Below are positions 1-12,173 of a stretch of 64,000 nucleotides of DNA, piece after piece. Positions within the stretch are counted from its first letter, which is position 1, and every line of letters begins with the position of its first letter. The notes under the pieces were generated by a model that saw nothing but the letters and a program-made list of their open reading frames with translations, ran no database searches and had not been told where the DNA came from. The translations under genes were made by a program, and so were the position numbers. The stretch is from Verticillium longisporum (Eukaryota > Ascomycota > Sordariomycetes > Glomerellales > Plectosphaerellaceae): assembly GCA_019188255.1 (NCBI GenBank), contig JAETXT010000009.1, positions 3,472,001 to 3,536,000 of the forward strand. The letters run 5' to 3'.

Positions 1-2553
1 ACCTACTGGGTTCTGTTTTCGTCTCTTGTTCCCATCTCGCTCTTCGTTACGGTGGAGATGGTCAAGTACTGGCACGGTATCCTCATCAATGACGATCTGG
101 ACATGTACTATGACAGGAATGACACCCCTGCCAACTGCCGCACCTCCAATCTGGTGGAAGAATTGGGCATGGTAGAGTTTGTCTTCTCTGATAAAACGGG
201 CACCTTAACTTGAAACATGATGGAATTTAAACAGGTATCGATATCTGGCATTCAGTATGAAGACGAGGTTCCCGAGGATCGAAGGGCAACAATCCAAGTC
301 GGGGTGGAGGTCGACCTACAAGACTACAGGCGCCATAAGGAGAACCACAAGAACCACTCATCCGCACCGGCCATCGATCATTTCCTCGCCTTGTTGGCGA
401 CTTGCCACACCGTCATCCCCGAAAAGGGCGACGAGAAGGGAGGCAAGATCAAGTACCAAGCTGCATCGCCGGACGAAGGTGCCCTCGTTGACGGCGCCGC
501 CACGCTCGGCTATACCTTTACTGACCGCAAGCCCAAGGCCGTCTTCATCGAGGTCGACGGCCAGACCCTCGAGTACGAACTCTTGGCTGTCTGCGAATTC
601 AACTCTACGCGAAAGCGCATGTCTACCATCTACCGGTGCCCCGATGGCGTCATCCGCGTCTACTGCAAGGGTGCTGACACAGTCATCCTCGAACGCCTGA
701 ATGAGAATAACCCTCACGTCGAACAAACCCTGACGCACCTGGAAGAATACGCCTCGGAAGGTCTGCGAACACTCTGCCTTGCCATGCGTGAGGTTTCCGA
801 GCAGGAGTTCCAAGAATGGAACCAAGTATACGAGAAGGCGGCTACCACAGTCGGCGGCAACCGTGCGGAAGAGCTCGATAAGGCCTCTGAGATGATCGAA
901 CACGACTTCTTCCTCCTCGGCGCCACAGCCATTGAGGATCGTCTCCAAGACGGCGTCCCCGAGACTATCCACACTCTCCAAGAGGCCAACATCAAAGTCT
1001 GGGTCCTCACTGGTGATCGGCAAGAGACGGCCATCAACATTGGCATGAGCTGCAAACTCCTTTCCGAGGAGATGATGCTTCTCATCATCAACGAAGAATC
1101 CGCCGCCGCGACTCGTGACAATATCGAGAAGAAACTCGAGGCTATTCGCGCTCAAGGTGATCGGACCATTGAGCTCGAGACGCTTGCTCTTGTCATTGAC
1201 GGCAAGTCCTTGACGTATGCTCTCGAAAAGGATCTCGAGAAGATGTTCCTGGATCTTGCCATCATGTGCAAGGCAGTCATTTGCTGTCGTGTTTCGCCCC
1301 TACAAAAAGCCCTGGTTGTCAAGCTTGTCAAGAAATACCAGAAGGAGTCCATCTTGCTGGCCATTGGTGACGGTGCAAATGATGTCTCGATGATCCAGGC
1401 CGCTCATATCGGTGTCGGCATCAGTGGCGAGGAGGGTTTGCAGGCCGCTCGCAGTGCCGACGTCTCCATTGCCCAGTTCAGGTTCTTGAAGAAGCTTCTC
1501 CTCGTTCACGGCGCGTGGAGTTATCAGCGTGTGGCCAAGACCATTCTGTATTCGTTCTACAAGAACATTACTCTGTACATGACGCAGTTCTGGGTATGTC
1601 CTCCCGCCCCTATGCACAAGGATCCTCCGCTGACCTCTTTTAGTACACATTCCGCAACGTCTTCTCAGGTGCGGTCATTTACGAATCATGGACACTCACC
1701 TTTTATAACGTCTTCTATACCGTTCTTCCTCCCTGGCCCTCGGCATTCTTGATCAGTTCATCTCGGCGCGCCTCCTCGATCGGTACCCTCAACTGTACAG
1801 CATGGGCCAGCAGAACCAGTTTTTCCGTATGAAGGTATTCATCGAATGGCTCCTCAACGCCGTCTACCACTCCATCATCCTTTACGTCTTTGGCGAGCTC
1901 ATCTGGCACGGCGACCTGATACTCGAGAACGGTCAGATCGCCGGCCACTGGATGTGGGGTACCGCCCTCTACGCACCCGTCCTCCTCACGGTCCTCGGCA
2001 AGGCCGGCCTTGTCACCAGCAACTGGACCAAGTACCATGTCATTGCCATTCCCGGCTCCATGGCCATTTGGTGGATCTTCATCGCCGTCTACGGCACCGT
2101 CGCCCCCATGATCCCCTTTTCTCCCGAGTTCCACGGCATCGTTCCCAAGCTGTACAGCAGCCCCATCTTCTGGCTTCAAAGCTTTGCTCTTGCCATCCTG
2201 TGCTTGCTGCGGGACTTTGCGTGGAAGTATGCCAAGCGCATGTACAGGCCAGAATCGTATCATCACATCCAGGAGATTCAAAAGTACAATATCCAAGATT
2301 ATCGACCTCGGTATGTTCTCACCCTTGACGGCTCAACATGAACACGATTGACTGATCCGTGACCAGCATGGAACAATTCCAAAAGGCCATTCGCAAGGTT
2401 CGCCAGGTGCAGCGTATGCGGAAGCAGCGTGGCTACGCTTTCTCGCAGGCGGACGAGAGTCAGGCGCGCGTGCTTCAGGCCTACGATACGACGCAGAACC
2501 GTGGCCGATACGGCGAGATGACGAGCTCGCGGCCACAAGGACAGGGAACCTGA
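1..2553 (+). CDS. P4-type phospholipid-translocating ATPase (flippase, Drs2-like), 3' part, reading frame broken twice
   Basis: P4 ATPases flip aminophospholipids to the cytosolic leaflet of Golgi and plasma membranes. The gene is open from base 1, so its start lies outside the window. Exons are 1-1593, 1644-2310 and 2367-2553; the introns (1594-1643, 2311-2366) both run GTATGT...AG. In order the protein shows a membrane segment, the phosphorylation motif DKTGTLT (190-210), [19 protein letters not shown] and the hinge [11 protein letters not shown], then four or more membrane helices and a basic tail. Two lesions are visible. TGA at 211-213 follows DKTGTLT directly, and the same frame resumes with NMMEFKQ. 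One base is missing near 1728-1734, where VLPP should run on into LALGILDQF. The spliced length is one base short of a multiple of three, which agrees with this. It is either a decayed copy or an assembly error; family assignment is very firm. Confidence 0.93.
211..213 (+). other. In-frame TGA inside the flippase catalytic motif
   Basis: The frame reads GAT AAA ACG GGC ACC TTA ACT TGA AAC ATG ATG. The residue after DKTGTLT is variable in the family (Cys or Arg as I recall), and both TGC and CGA are one change from TGA. If real, translation would stop just after the phospho-acceptor Asp. Confidence 0.85.
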
Positions 2554-2737
2554 GCGCGTCAGACTCAAGGGTGGTGAGGAGCAGCAAATGTACAAGTTTA
2601 AAAGAAAGAACCGGCGGCGGCGGGGTTTGTGGCTACGAAACGTAATTCTCCCGCGGAGACGGGGAAACAAATGAGACCAACGTATGCGAACAGAGGACGA
2701 ACTGGCAGGCAAATGACTGGTGCACATGTGGCCTCCT

Positions 2738-2764
2738 TTTCTTTTTTTTTTTTTTTTTTTTTTT
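2738..2764. repeat. Poly-T tract
   Basis: An almost pure T run in the presumed 3' region of the flippase gene, with shorter T runs at 2927-2936 and 2961-2969. Confidence 0.9.
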
Positions 2765-4062
2765 GCGCCTTCGCGCTGTAGGTACGAGGAGGAGGAGCAG
2801 GAGGAGGGTTTCCTTGTTGGAACCCCGGCGCGTGTATCCCCATATCGTCCTTGTACAGCGAAGCATCTACCTGGATGACGAACGTGGGGCTCAGAAGAGC
2901 CTTTCTGGGACTCAGGGCGTTCTACTTTTTTTTTTCCAAGCTTGAGAGTCATTCTACCGTTTTTTTTTTCTGGATGTAGTAGTCAATAGGAATGTGGACG
3001 ACTTCTGCCCTGACGTTGCCTTGCTCTCCGCGATTCTTCCTTGTCTCGGTGTACGCGGATGGTGCTCCGCGGGGTTGTTGCTCTACTTTCCCATGTAAGC
3101 TTACAACCTCCAGGTCCCGTGGTGTGACTGGCCGCGGGAGGTCCGGAGACGGCAGCGAGGGCGACGCAGCGGCCGCGTGTCAGCCAACCCGTCATCTGCT
3201 GTGGCGCATGGCCCTTTTTCTTCTTCTTTTCTTTCAGCCCCGCCGTGGTGACATGGCTGGCATGGCTAGAGGCTCTGTTTCGAGTCGCTGCCGCTGATGG
3301 TGCTGAGGAAGGGCGGTCACGCTGTTGTGGGATGTTACTAACGTGCTGATGGTGATTCGTCTGCTAGAAGGGCTTGTCTCGGGGCGGAGCGTTATTTTTT
3401 TCTTGTTTGTTTGCCCGGTGTGTCCAGGTTTGTACATGCATGTCCTGTGGATGTCAGCCTGCTCGATGGGACAGGATCATGGATAGTGTGTTGCCGCGCG
3501 TGGGATATCTATATGCTAGCGCTCAAGGGCGGGGATGAATGTTACCGATGATGTTCGACCGATACAGTTCTTGCATTGACTCTTTGACGACAAATCAGAA
3601 GACAGGGGACGGAAATAGTTGCTAGATTTGCAGAGGGTGCGGAGGCTCTGCGGATGGAGTGGACGGGTTTGCTGTTGGTGATTGCATGTCTCGAAATAGA
3701 AACAGCAGGCGTTAATGTAGGAATCCATCACATGGGAATGATTGGCGGATCAAGTGTGCGGGAGAGAGCACAAGGTTCCCGATCAAATCCCTGAACACAG
3801 ATAGCCTACAAAGCATGAATGTGAGGGACCATCGCTTCACCAAACTTTCGCCTCTTTAACTCTCGGGTATCAGACTCAGAACCGGATCCCTGCCATACCT
3901 AGTATCTGCTGGACAACAAGACACTCAACTCATGTCAAGAGACCCATTGGCTAATTGAAACCTGTCCTCAGCGGCACATTCAAGAAGTGCCGAATTGCAG
4001 GACAGCCGTAGCGTGGGTTTCCTGGTGAAAGCGAAGCTAGGATCGCATAGTTCGCGACCTGT

Positions 4063-4336
4063 CAAGCTGGTGCCAAAAAAAGCCGCGTGGCGATTCCACC
4101 ACCAATTCCATCACCGCTAATTCTAGCTATAGAGGCCTAGGTAGACCTCCAAGCATAACCAGAACGCGTCAATCACTAGATAGACTCAATGCTACAGAGG
4201 ATGCGAGATATAGTAAAAATAAAGGGCAGGAAAATTCAATGATAGAAACTGGGAAGTGCTTCTATTTGTATAGGGGTCCCTAGCTAATACAAGTACCTAT
4301 CTTTTTCCCACGCGGCTTTTTTTTGGCACCAGCTTG
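4063..4336. mobile_element. MITE-like inverted-repeat element, about 274 bp
   Basis: The 28-nt sequence at 4063-4090 reappears as its reverse complement at 4308-4336, differing only by one base in the length of the A/T run. The arms begin CAAGCTGGTGCC and end GCCGCGTGG. The 5-mer CCTGT lies immediately outside both arms (4058-4062 and 4337-4341), as expected for a target-site duplication. The interior has no reading frame and is more AT-rich than the genes. This fits a non-autonomous DNA transposon; the superfamily is unknown. Confidence 0.6.
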
Positions 4337-6260
4337 CCTGTTAACCGCAGACTCATATTCTCCGGTGACAACCCCCAAGCTTGTCCACGTTTCAGCGCTG
4401 CAACCTCGGCAGCATGCAGATTGCTGCCTCGCTTGGTTGCTGCCTCGCTTGAGGGGAGGATCCCGTCCCCTGGCGGCAGCAGGCCTGGCGTTGCAGCAGA
4501 AGCAAACCCTGGGCAGATTCAGGAGGGTTTCCTCCTGTGACGTCCGATTAGTCCGCAACCCCACCGCCCGCCGAGCGCTCGACGCGCCGTCATCGCCGAT
4601 CCGCTCGGCCGCAGAGTCCGTTCGCGCTGAGGACTTGTCACACATGTGCTTGTCAACTCTTCTGGCTGGGAAGTCTGCGTCAAGACGGTGCAAGACGGTG
4701 TTGAGTAACCCCAGAAATGTAAAGACCTGCGCCACTGATCCGGACACTTCCGGCTGACCATTCGCTTGGCCGGTGATACCACCACAAGACTGCACATTAC
4801 TGGACCGGCATTGTGACCGGTCGACGGCATCGAAGACGCGGCCCAGCTCATGTGGGTCTCCCGATCTGTCTCCTAGGTACCTTAAGGTAAGGTAATGTAG
4901 TCAAGGTGCTTCTTTGAGTTAAGGTGCCGAGCCAGCAAAGAGCCCCGCTGCAACGACTCTTGTTCTCTCTTCATCGCGGTTCTCGTCGTCATCGTCAACA
5001 GGCGCATGCCGAGGCAGAGAGCTCGCCTCATTTGTCCAAGGCCAGGCTGATCCTCATCTTGCGAGGCCAAGAAGATGCCTTCCAGCGGATGATAGACTTT
5101 CCATGTCGTTTCGACGTGTCTTGCTGGTCCCGCGACGCGTCTCATGGTGGACCCCAAGCGAGCCACGCAGCGACCCAGCGAGGTCACACAGGAGCTTGGT
5201 GCCATTGCTGAGAGCTCCATGTCTTGGGCCCAAACTCGTTGTCTGTTGGCTCTCCGTTCGAGCCACACCGGTCGAGCTTACGCTGTGCCTTGAAGACCAA
5301 CAATCTCGCTGGTGGCGGACAAAGGAAGCCGCATCATGAAGCCGCACATCGAAGACGATGGGACCAAGTGATGAATGCAGCCATCAAGAAGATGAAGACG
5401 CAGCCAAGAGGCCTGGGGGGTGCACTCGAGTCTTGGCCTCCACCCTGTCCACGCCGGCAGGGAACGTTGTTGCTGAGCCCACGGTGACCATTGGCCTGCC
5501 AGTGGTTGGATGAGCGCGACATGGGTAACGAGCGCAACCTGGGTAACGTGAAGTGGCAGCTCGGACGATGGGCCGCTGCTGTGGAGAGGCCGGAGACTGA
5601 CTGCCTTTCCCGGTCATGGAAATTTTGATGATTTGTTGATGATCGTGTCGAGGCCGAGCCTTCTTGCACCAGCCCCCGCCCATGCCCATGCTCAAGTCTA
5701 GGCCACACTCTGGTCCCCCTCTTCGTTGCCGTCTCACACGCACAGCTCCTATCACGTCTTATGGTTCTGTCAGCCCCATATTGGAAGGCATGGTCGTTCA
5801 CCACCACCCCAGATCCCACACCCTGCGTCGAACGTGCTTGCAGCCGTGTCATCACATCACACCACACCGCGCGCCGGTTTCCAAGTTTGGGTTCTCCACG
5901 CCTGACGGAACCAAATGAGCAGAGTGGATTCTTGTCTTGCCTGGCCCGTCGAGGCTTTGAGCGTCGTCCCCTCGTGGCCAGGATGGTCGTGGTGGATGGA
6001 GTGGATGGAGCAAGTCCGCCCCGGTGTGAGGTCATCGCCGAGGGAGCGGCTTAGGTGAGGTCCTTCCCCCGTCCACGAGCCCAATGACGCATCTCGAGTC
6101 GGCTCACAGAGTCCCTGCCCGGTCAAACGTCCCAGCTTTGTACGCCTCTGTCTCCCTGATGTCTGGATCGGTGCCTGAAATCCAATGTCCGTGGCCTCCA
6201 GATGTCTAAGACCCCGTCGCCTCGCGTCCCCGGCCACATGCACTGACCCCGGAACGATAC

Positions 6261-6268
6261 ATAAATAG
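6261..6268 (+). promoter_or_regulatory. TATA-like box of the catalase gene
   Basis: ATAAATAG lies 115-122 bp upstream of the catalase ATG and is followed by a pyrimidine-rich leader. Position and sequence fit a TATA box, but no transcription start is known. Confidence 0.4.
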
Positions 6269-6382
6269 ACCTGTCGTCCTGTCTTTGGCATAGCTTTCCA
6301 TTTTATTTTCAGGGTTTGACTCATCTAGCCATACCTGCATCATCGACAAGGTCACTTCTTTCCGCGAGGGAACCCTTCCATC

Positions 6383-8897
6383 ATGCATAGCCCGGTACTC
6401 CTGCTGGCCGCCGTCAGCCTTGCCGGTATCACATCCGCGCAATGCCCCTTTGCAGACCCTGCCTCTTTGGCCAGACGGGCCAACGACGACGACTCTGGAT
6501 CACGCAGCCACGTGACCCAGTATGAGATTGACGACAAGGATGAGTTTATGACCTCGGATGTGGGCGGGCCGATCGAGGACCAGCAGAGTCTGAAGGCCGG
6601 TGGTACCAGGGGATCTGTTCTCCTCGAGGATTTCATCTTCCGCCAGAAGATGACTCGCTTCGACCACGAACGAGTGCGTACCCTCGTCGGATGATGGCGC
6701 ATGCCAACGGTTCCTGACAAGTCACAAGGTCCCTGAGCGCGCCGTCCACGCTCGTGGCGCGGGAGCATACGGAACGTTTACCAGCTACGGCGACTACAGC
6801 AACATGACGGCTGCCAGCTTCCTGTCCGAGGAAGGCAAGCAGACCTCGACGTTTGTGCGCTTCTCAACCGTCGCCGGATCGCGCGGCAGTGCCGACACGG
6901 TGCGTGACGTCCATGGCTTTGCGACTAGATTGTGAGTGCCCTTTCTGCTGAATGTCATGTGATGCCATTTCTGACAAGTGCCAGCTTCACGGACGAGGGA
7001 AAGTAAGTGACCTCATCTGACGAGCTGCTGTCCAGGGGTCGATACGGAGGGAGACTAACTGACTTTGATGCAGCTTTGACATTGTTGGCAACAATATCCC
7101 CGTCTTTTTCATCCAAGACGCAATTCAGTTCCCCGACCTCATCCACGCCGTCAAGCCTCGCCCCGACAAGGAGATCCCCCAAGCGGCGACGGCTCACGAC
7201 TCTGCCTGGGACTTCTTCAGCCAGCAGACGTCCACCTTGCACACGCTGTTCTGGGCCATGGCTGGCTATGGTATTCCTCGCAGTTACCGTCACATGGTAT
7301 GTCATCTAAGCAAGGAACCTTGCAGAATATGAGGTTGACAAGATCCAGGACGGCTTCGGAGTGCATACTTTCCGCTTTGTCACGGATGACGGTGACTCGA
7401 AGCTCATCAAATGGCACTTCAAGACGCGCCAGGGCAAGGCGAGCCTGGTATGGGAGGAGGCCCAGATCCTTGCTGGCCAAAACGCGGACTACCATCGGCA
7501 GGATCTCTGGGAGGCCATCGAGTCCGGAAACGGGCCAGAGTGGGAGCTCTGCGCCCAGATCATTGACGAGGAAGACGCTCTCGCCTTTGGCTTTGACGTC
7601 TTGGATGCGACCAAGATTATACCCGAGGAGTACGCACCACTTCACAAGCTCGGCGTTCTGAAATTGGACGCCAACCCAGTCAACTACTTTGCCGAAACCG
7701 AGCAGATCATGGTATGGTCCTCTGAAGCACACGCGCCAAAGTCAATCCTAACTCTTGGTAGTTCCAACCTGGTCATATTGTTCGCGGTATCGACTTCACC
7801 GAAGACCCTCTGCTCCAGGGTCGCGTCTTCTCCTACCTCGATACCCAGTTCAACCGTCATGGTGGACCCAACTTTGAGCAGCTGCCCATCAACCGCCCCA
7901 TCACCGGCATCCACAACAATAACCGTGATGGCGCTGCGCAGAACTTCATTCATCGCAACAAGAGACCTTGTGCGTTGTCACCCTTTTCCAGCTGCTCCCG
8001 TGTTCGCACGCTGACTCTGACGACTTAGACACGCCCAACACGCTCAACAATGGGTCGCCCAAGCAAGCCAACCAGACGACTGGTCGCGGCTTCTTCACAG
8101 CGCCTGGACGAACGGCCAATGGAGGTCTCGTTCGTGAGAGGTCGGAGACGTTTGACGACCACTGGTCTCAACCACGTCTCTTCTACAACTCATTGTCTCG
8201 TGTTGAACAGCAGTTTTTGATCAATGCTATTCGCTTCGAGACATCCAATCTCGAGTCCGACGACGTCAAGAGAAACGTTCTTCACCAGCTCAACAAGGTC
8301 AGCAACGATGTTGCCAATCGTGTCGCGTCCTTCCTTGGCCTGGACCGACTGGAACCGGACTCACAGTATTACCACGACAACACGACACGTGGCATCTCCA
8401 TCACCGAGAACCGGCTGCCCACGATTACCACGCTCAAGGTCGGTCTGCTGAGCAGCTTGCAGTCTGCACAGTCGCAGGCACAGGCAGAGGCTCTGAAGGA
8501 GTCCCTCGAGGCCGAGGGGCTCGTTGTCAGCATCGTGGGCGAGACGTTGGATGGTGCCGTGGATACCACGTACTCGCACGCCTCGGCCACAGCGTTTGAC
8601 GGCATCATCGTCACGACGGGCTCTGAAGACCTCTTCAGGCTGTTCGGATCGTCGCCCCTCTACCCGTCTGGCCGGCCTCTGCAGGTGCTCCTCGACGCGT
8701 ACAAATGGGGCAAGCCCGTGGGCGAGCTTGGCTCATCGAGCCGTATCCTGTCCAACCTCGGCGTCAACAGCACCGACGGCGTCTACACGAGCTCGGAGGC
8801 AGGCGAAGGGTTTATCAAGAACTTTGGTCAAGGGCTCGCCACTTTCAGGTTTACGAGCAGGTTCGCCACGGACAGTGCCTCTGATTATGAGTCGTAG
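6383..8897 (+). CDS. catB: Secreted large-subunit catalase (CatB type)
   Basis: Haem catalase, 2 H2O2 to 2 H2O + O2, of the large-subunit fungal class, probably secreted or in the cell wall. Seven exons: 6383-6673, 6729-6931, 6985-7002, 7074-7296, 7349-7711, 7762-7969, 8029-8897. They join in frame to 724 residues. The N-terminus is a signal peptide ending ...AGITSA. The distal His is in ERAVHARG (about residue 104), the distal Asn in VGNNIPVFF (about 177), and the proximal haem Tyr in RVFSYLDTQ (about 391). The C-terminal third is the flavodoxin-like domain ([10 protein letters not shown] onward) that marks large catalases. Exon 3 is only 18 nt, coding part of the strand before the distal Asn. 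Gene symbol is by family; the exact paralogue is not certain. Confidence 0.95.
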
Positions 8898-9598
8898 GCG
8901 GCTTCTGGTGGCGGGAGAATCCTCGCCTGGAGAGTTCATTCTATTGTACATGTTTAGCCTAGTTCGTAGAGGACTGGGTCGATAGCTTCTTTCAGCATGC
9001 TTAATGGCGAAGGCCATGACTTCACTGTTGCCTCGCATACGAGATTCGCCTGTAGAGCCGAGTACCTCAGGCCAAACTGTGCAATGAAAAATCTGACGGA
9101 ACCACGAGCTTACCATGGGGTATTGATTGCTCGCTTTTGCTAAGGGGACGATAAGTCCAGTGATGTGAACTGGGAACGCCGACATGGTCCGACTCGTCTC
9201 GTGACGCGCCCCCACGCTTTGCGCTTTGAGCTTTGCGCCTCCCGTCATGGGCGGAGATAAGAAGATAAGACTGATAAGGATCCCGGCGTGATTGACGACC
9301 TCGACACCCAAGACATGTCCGACGACTCGTGGTCCAAACGCATGATCATGTCAGGCGCCTTGTATCAATAGCCGATTTGCGCGCTCTCGAACTCCGAGCG
9401 GCACCCGACGCGGACCTCGCAGCCAATCGCTATTGAAAGGAAGCGGCATCATCGTCGACCGTCCGTCTCCATTGCGACCCGCCATCACTCCGAGTGGTGA
9501 CCCCTCGACCCGAACGAACATCCCCCAGACCCCTCATGTCACGATAGAGCAGCACTTCAAACACCACCGGCATTTCAGGGTGCGTCCGAGCGAATACG
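8898..9598. other. Intergenic region between catalase and nucleoside transporter
   Basis: Presumed catalase 3' UTR and transporter promoter. No further gene or repeat was recognised. Confidence 0.5.
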
Positions 9599-11053
9599 AT
9601 GGATCGAATCAGAGACCTCTTCCGACAGAAGGACGCCCGCGACGAGTACAGTCCCATCATCGAGCATGACAACCCGATGGAGGGCACAGCCTTGCTGGAA
9701 GACGACGGCCAAGGCGTGCCCTTTTCGTGGTTCGAGTACAGCATCTTTGCGCTGTTGGGCATGGCGATGCTCTGGGCCTGGTGAGCCTTTGCGAAGCCCG
9801 CCACCAATGCACACAGGCAGCTGACCTTGTCCTCCTCTAGGAACATGTTCCTTGCTGCGGCACCCTACTTCCAGCTGCGCTTCCGATCCGATGTCTGGAT
9901 CACGCAGAACTTCCAGTCGGCTATCCTGACCGTCTCGACCATCACAAACCTCGGCGCCATGCTGGTCCTGACCAACATGCAAGCGGCTGCCTCGTACCCG
10001 TTCCGCATCAACCTCGCGCTGACGATCAACGTCGTCATCTTCATGCTCCTCACGGCGTCAACGTCCATCTTCCTCGACGCATCCCCGGCCTTGTACCTCA
10101 CCTTTCTCCTGACCATGGTCGCCGCCACGGCCCTCGCTGCTGGGCTCATCCAGAACGGCGCCTTCGCCTTCGCCGCCTCCTTCAGCAGGCCCGAGTACAT
10201 GCAGGCCCTCATGGCCGGCCAGGGTGTCGCCGGCGTGCTGCCGCCCCTCGCCCAGATCATGACCGTTCTCGCCGTGCCCGAAGACGCATCCGGCGGCATG
10301 CGACGCGACGGAGACGCCTCCGACCCGGCATCCGGCGGCGCCTCTTCCTCGGCCTTCATCTACTTCCTGACGGCAGTCATCGTCTCGCTCGTCGCCCTCG
10401 GCGCCTTTGTCCCCCTCGTCCGCCGCCACAGCCAGATTGTCGACGCCCGCGACGCCCACGACATGTCGGCCTCGCACGCCAGCATCTCCACCGTCGGCGG
10501 CCACCCCCGCAAGACCGTCTCCCCGCTGACCCCCCTCGGCAAGCTGCACTGGCTCTCGGCCGCCGTGGCCCTCTGCTTCGCCGTCTCCATGTTCTTCCCC
10601 GTCTTCACGGGCAAGATCCTCTCCGTCCGCCCCGCCGATGACGGCGCCACCGGCTCCCTCTTCCGCCCCGCCGCCTTCATCCCCCTCGCCTTCTTCGTCT
10701 GGAACGCCGGCGACCTCGCCGGCCGCATGGCCACCGCCCTGCCCTTCAGCCTGCGCGGCCGCCCGCCGCTGCTGCTGGCCCTCGCCGTCGCGCGCCTCGC
10801 CTGGCTGCCGCTCTACCTGCTCTGCAACCTCAACGGCCGCGGCGCCGTCGTCGCGAGCGACCTCTTCTACCTCGCCGTCGTGCAGTTCCCCTTTGGCCTC
10901 ACCAACGGCTGGCTCGGCGCGAGCTGCATGATGGCCGGCAGCGAGTGGGTCGACGAGGGCGAGAGGGAGGTCGCCGGCGGCTTCATGGGGCTGTGCCTTG
11001 TGACGGGGCTGACGGTCGGGAGCATCCTGAGCTTTACGGTTGCGGGGATCTAG
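9599..11053 (+). CDS. Equilibrative nucleoside transporter (SLC29/ENT, FUN26-like)
   Basis: ENT proteins carry nucleosides across membranes; the yeast member Fun26 is vacuolar. Exons 9599-9780 and 9841-11053 flank a 60-bp intron and give 464 residues, the usual ENT length. Residues 1-40 are an acidic cytosolic N-terminus. About eleven hydrophobic segments follow, starting at WFEYSIFALLGMAMLWAWN, with the ENT-typical stretch MFLAAAPYF in the first segment. A hydrophilic central loop (about residues 190-270, rich in S, D, G) separates two halves. The late GLTNGWLGASCMM and GFMGLCLVTGLTVGSILSF segments match the ENT C-terminal signature region. Substrate range and location cannot be read from the sequence. 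Confidence 0.93.
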
Positions 11054-12173
11054 GGCGTCGTGGCGTTTGGTCGGCTTGGGCGTGTTTGGCATATGGCGAT
11101 AGATTCATGTTTGCAAAGAATGTTGGGCACCTTGTGTACTCCTGGTGATGAGCATCGGTATCCTGCTTCTATTGCCAAAGGATCTGACAATGTTCGACCT
11201 CTTTCCTGGACGACTTAAGACATTTTCGAGCTTTTTCTGGCAAGATACCCAGGTATGGTCAGGGGTTCGGGGTGACTGTGGTAAATGACGTTGGTTGGCA
11301 ATACAAGTCAATATCCCGGCGAAGATTCCGTTTCTTCTGGCGTGAATCCAAGGAACGCATTCTTTCTATTTCGTGCTCGTGGGGGTCTACCGTCTCTGGC
11401 TTCAACTTGCCGAGTCTACCCTCTGAGCTCAGACGATGCGTACTGAATCAAGGTGCAGCAATCGGCTTCTTTGGAGGTTATTGTCAAGCATATGTGGAGC
11501 ATATGTGAGCGCTTCAAGACGAGGGCCAGACCTTGACGCTCTTCTTTCTGACCGCAACAATGGGCGTGGCATGGCTTGGTGTACGGAAGATCTCTGCTCT
11601 CTGCTTGCTGGCTCGCTCTGAAGGTGAAGCTCCCTCAGTCCGTGAAGTCTAGCCTGGCAATGAAGCCCTGGCAATGAGAAGCCATGAAAGTTGTCCTGTG
11701 TCAACGAATTACGCCACACCTGTTACCACAGATGGAAGGCTCCTGTAAGGCTAACAGGGCCCTTGCAGTTGGGATGCGGATGTGACGCTCAGCTAGTACG
11801 CCTTACGACCCAGCCCCATGTCTCAAAACCATCACCACGCTGAGGCCGAGCTGTGAGGCTGGGCTTGCCACCACTGACCCGATTATCTAGCGCAGACTCA
11901 ACGCCTTTCATCTCTCCCACTCAACAGACCGCAGGAGATGTACGTGTTGGGTTGTGTAACCATGAGCTTCTCGGCCCCCAGGCTTCCAGCAAGGCTGATG
12001 TGCGTAGCAAAATACATGCTGCATTGTGAGTACTGAAGACCAGGGCAGATGTCCTTCGTACCGAATAACTCTTGACTTCAAACTATTGACAACTCTTCTC
12101 AAGACTGATCTATCCAACGACCAAGCCAGCAAAGCCGAAACCAGCTCCCTTCCACCCCGATCCCTTGTCGAAA
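11054..12173. other. Intergenic region
   Basis: About 1.1 kb between two co-directional genes. No gene, RNA or strong repeat recognised. Confidence 0.5.

Larger units (their letters stand above)
2554..6382. other. Intergenic region, about 3.8 kb
   Basis: No conserved coding sequence was recognised. It holds poly-T tracts near 2738-2764, 2927-2936 and 2961-2969, an imperfect palindrome at 3964-4007, the inverted-repeat element at 4063-4336, a duplicated 13-16 bp stretch near 4420-4452, and the leader of the catalase gene at the right end. Open frames here (for example 4280-4795, minus) look like chance. Confidence 0.6.

Noticed and set aside
211..213. Selenocysteine at the TGA of the flippase
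   Set aside because: Selenocysteine is not known in Hypocreales, no insertion element was seen, and a second lesion in the same gene makes error or decay likelier.
10058..11092. 344-codon minus-strand ORF opposite the nucleoside transporter
   Set aside because: Low-complexity Gly/Glu/Ala/Arg shadow of a GC-rich gene; the plus strand has a clear ENT protein.
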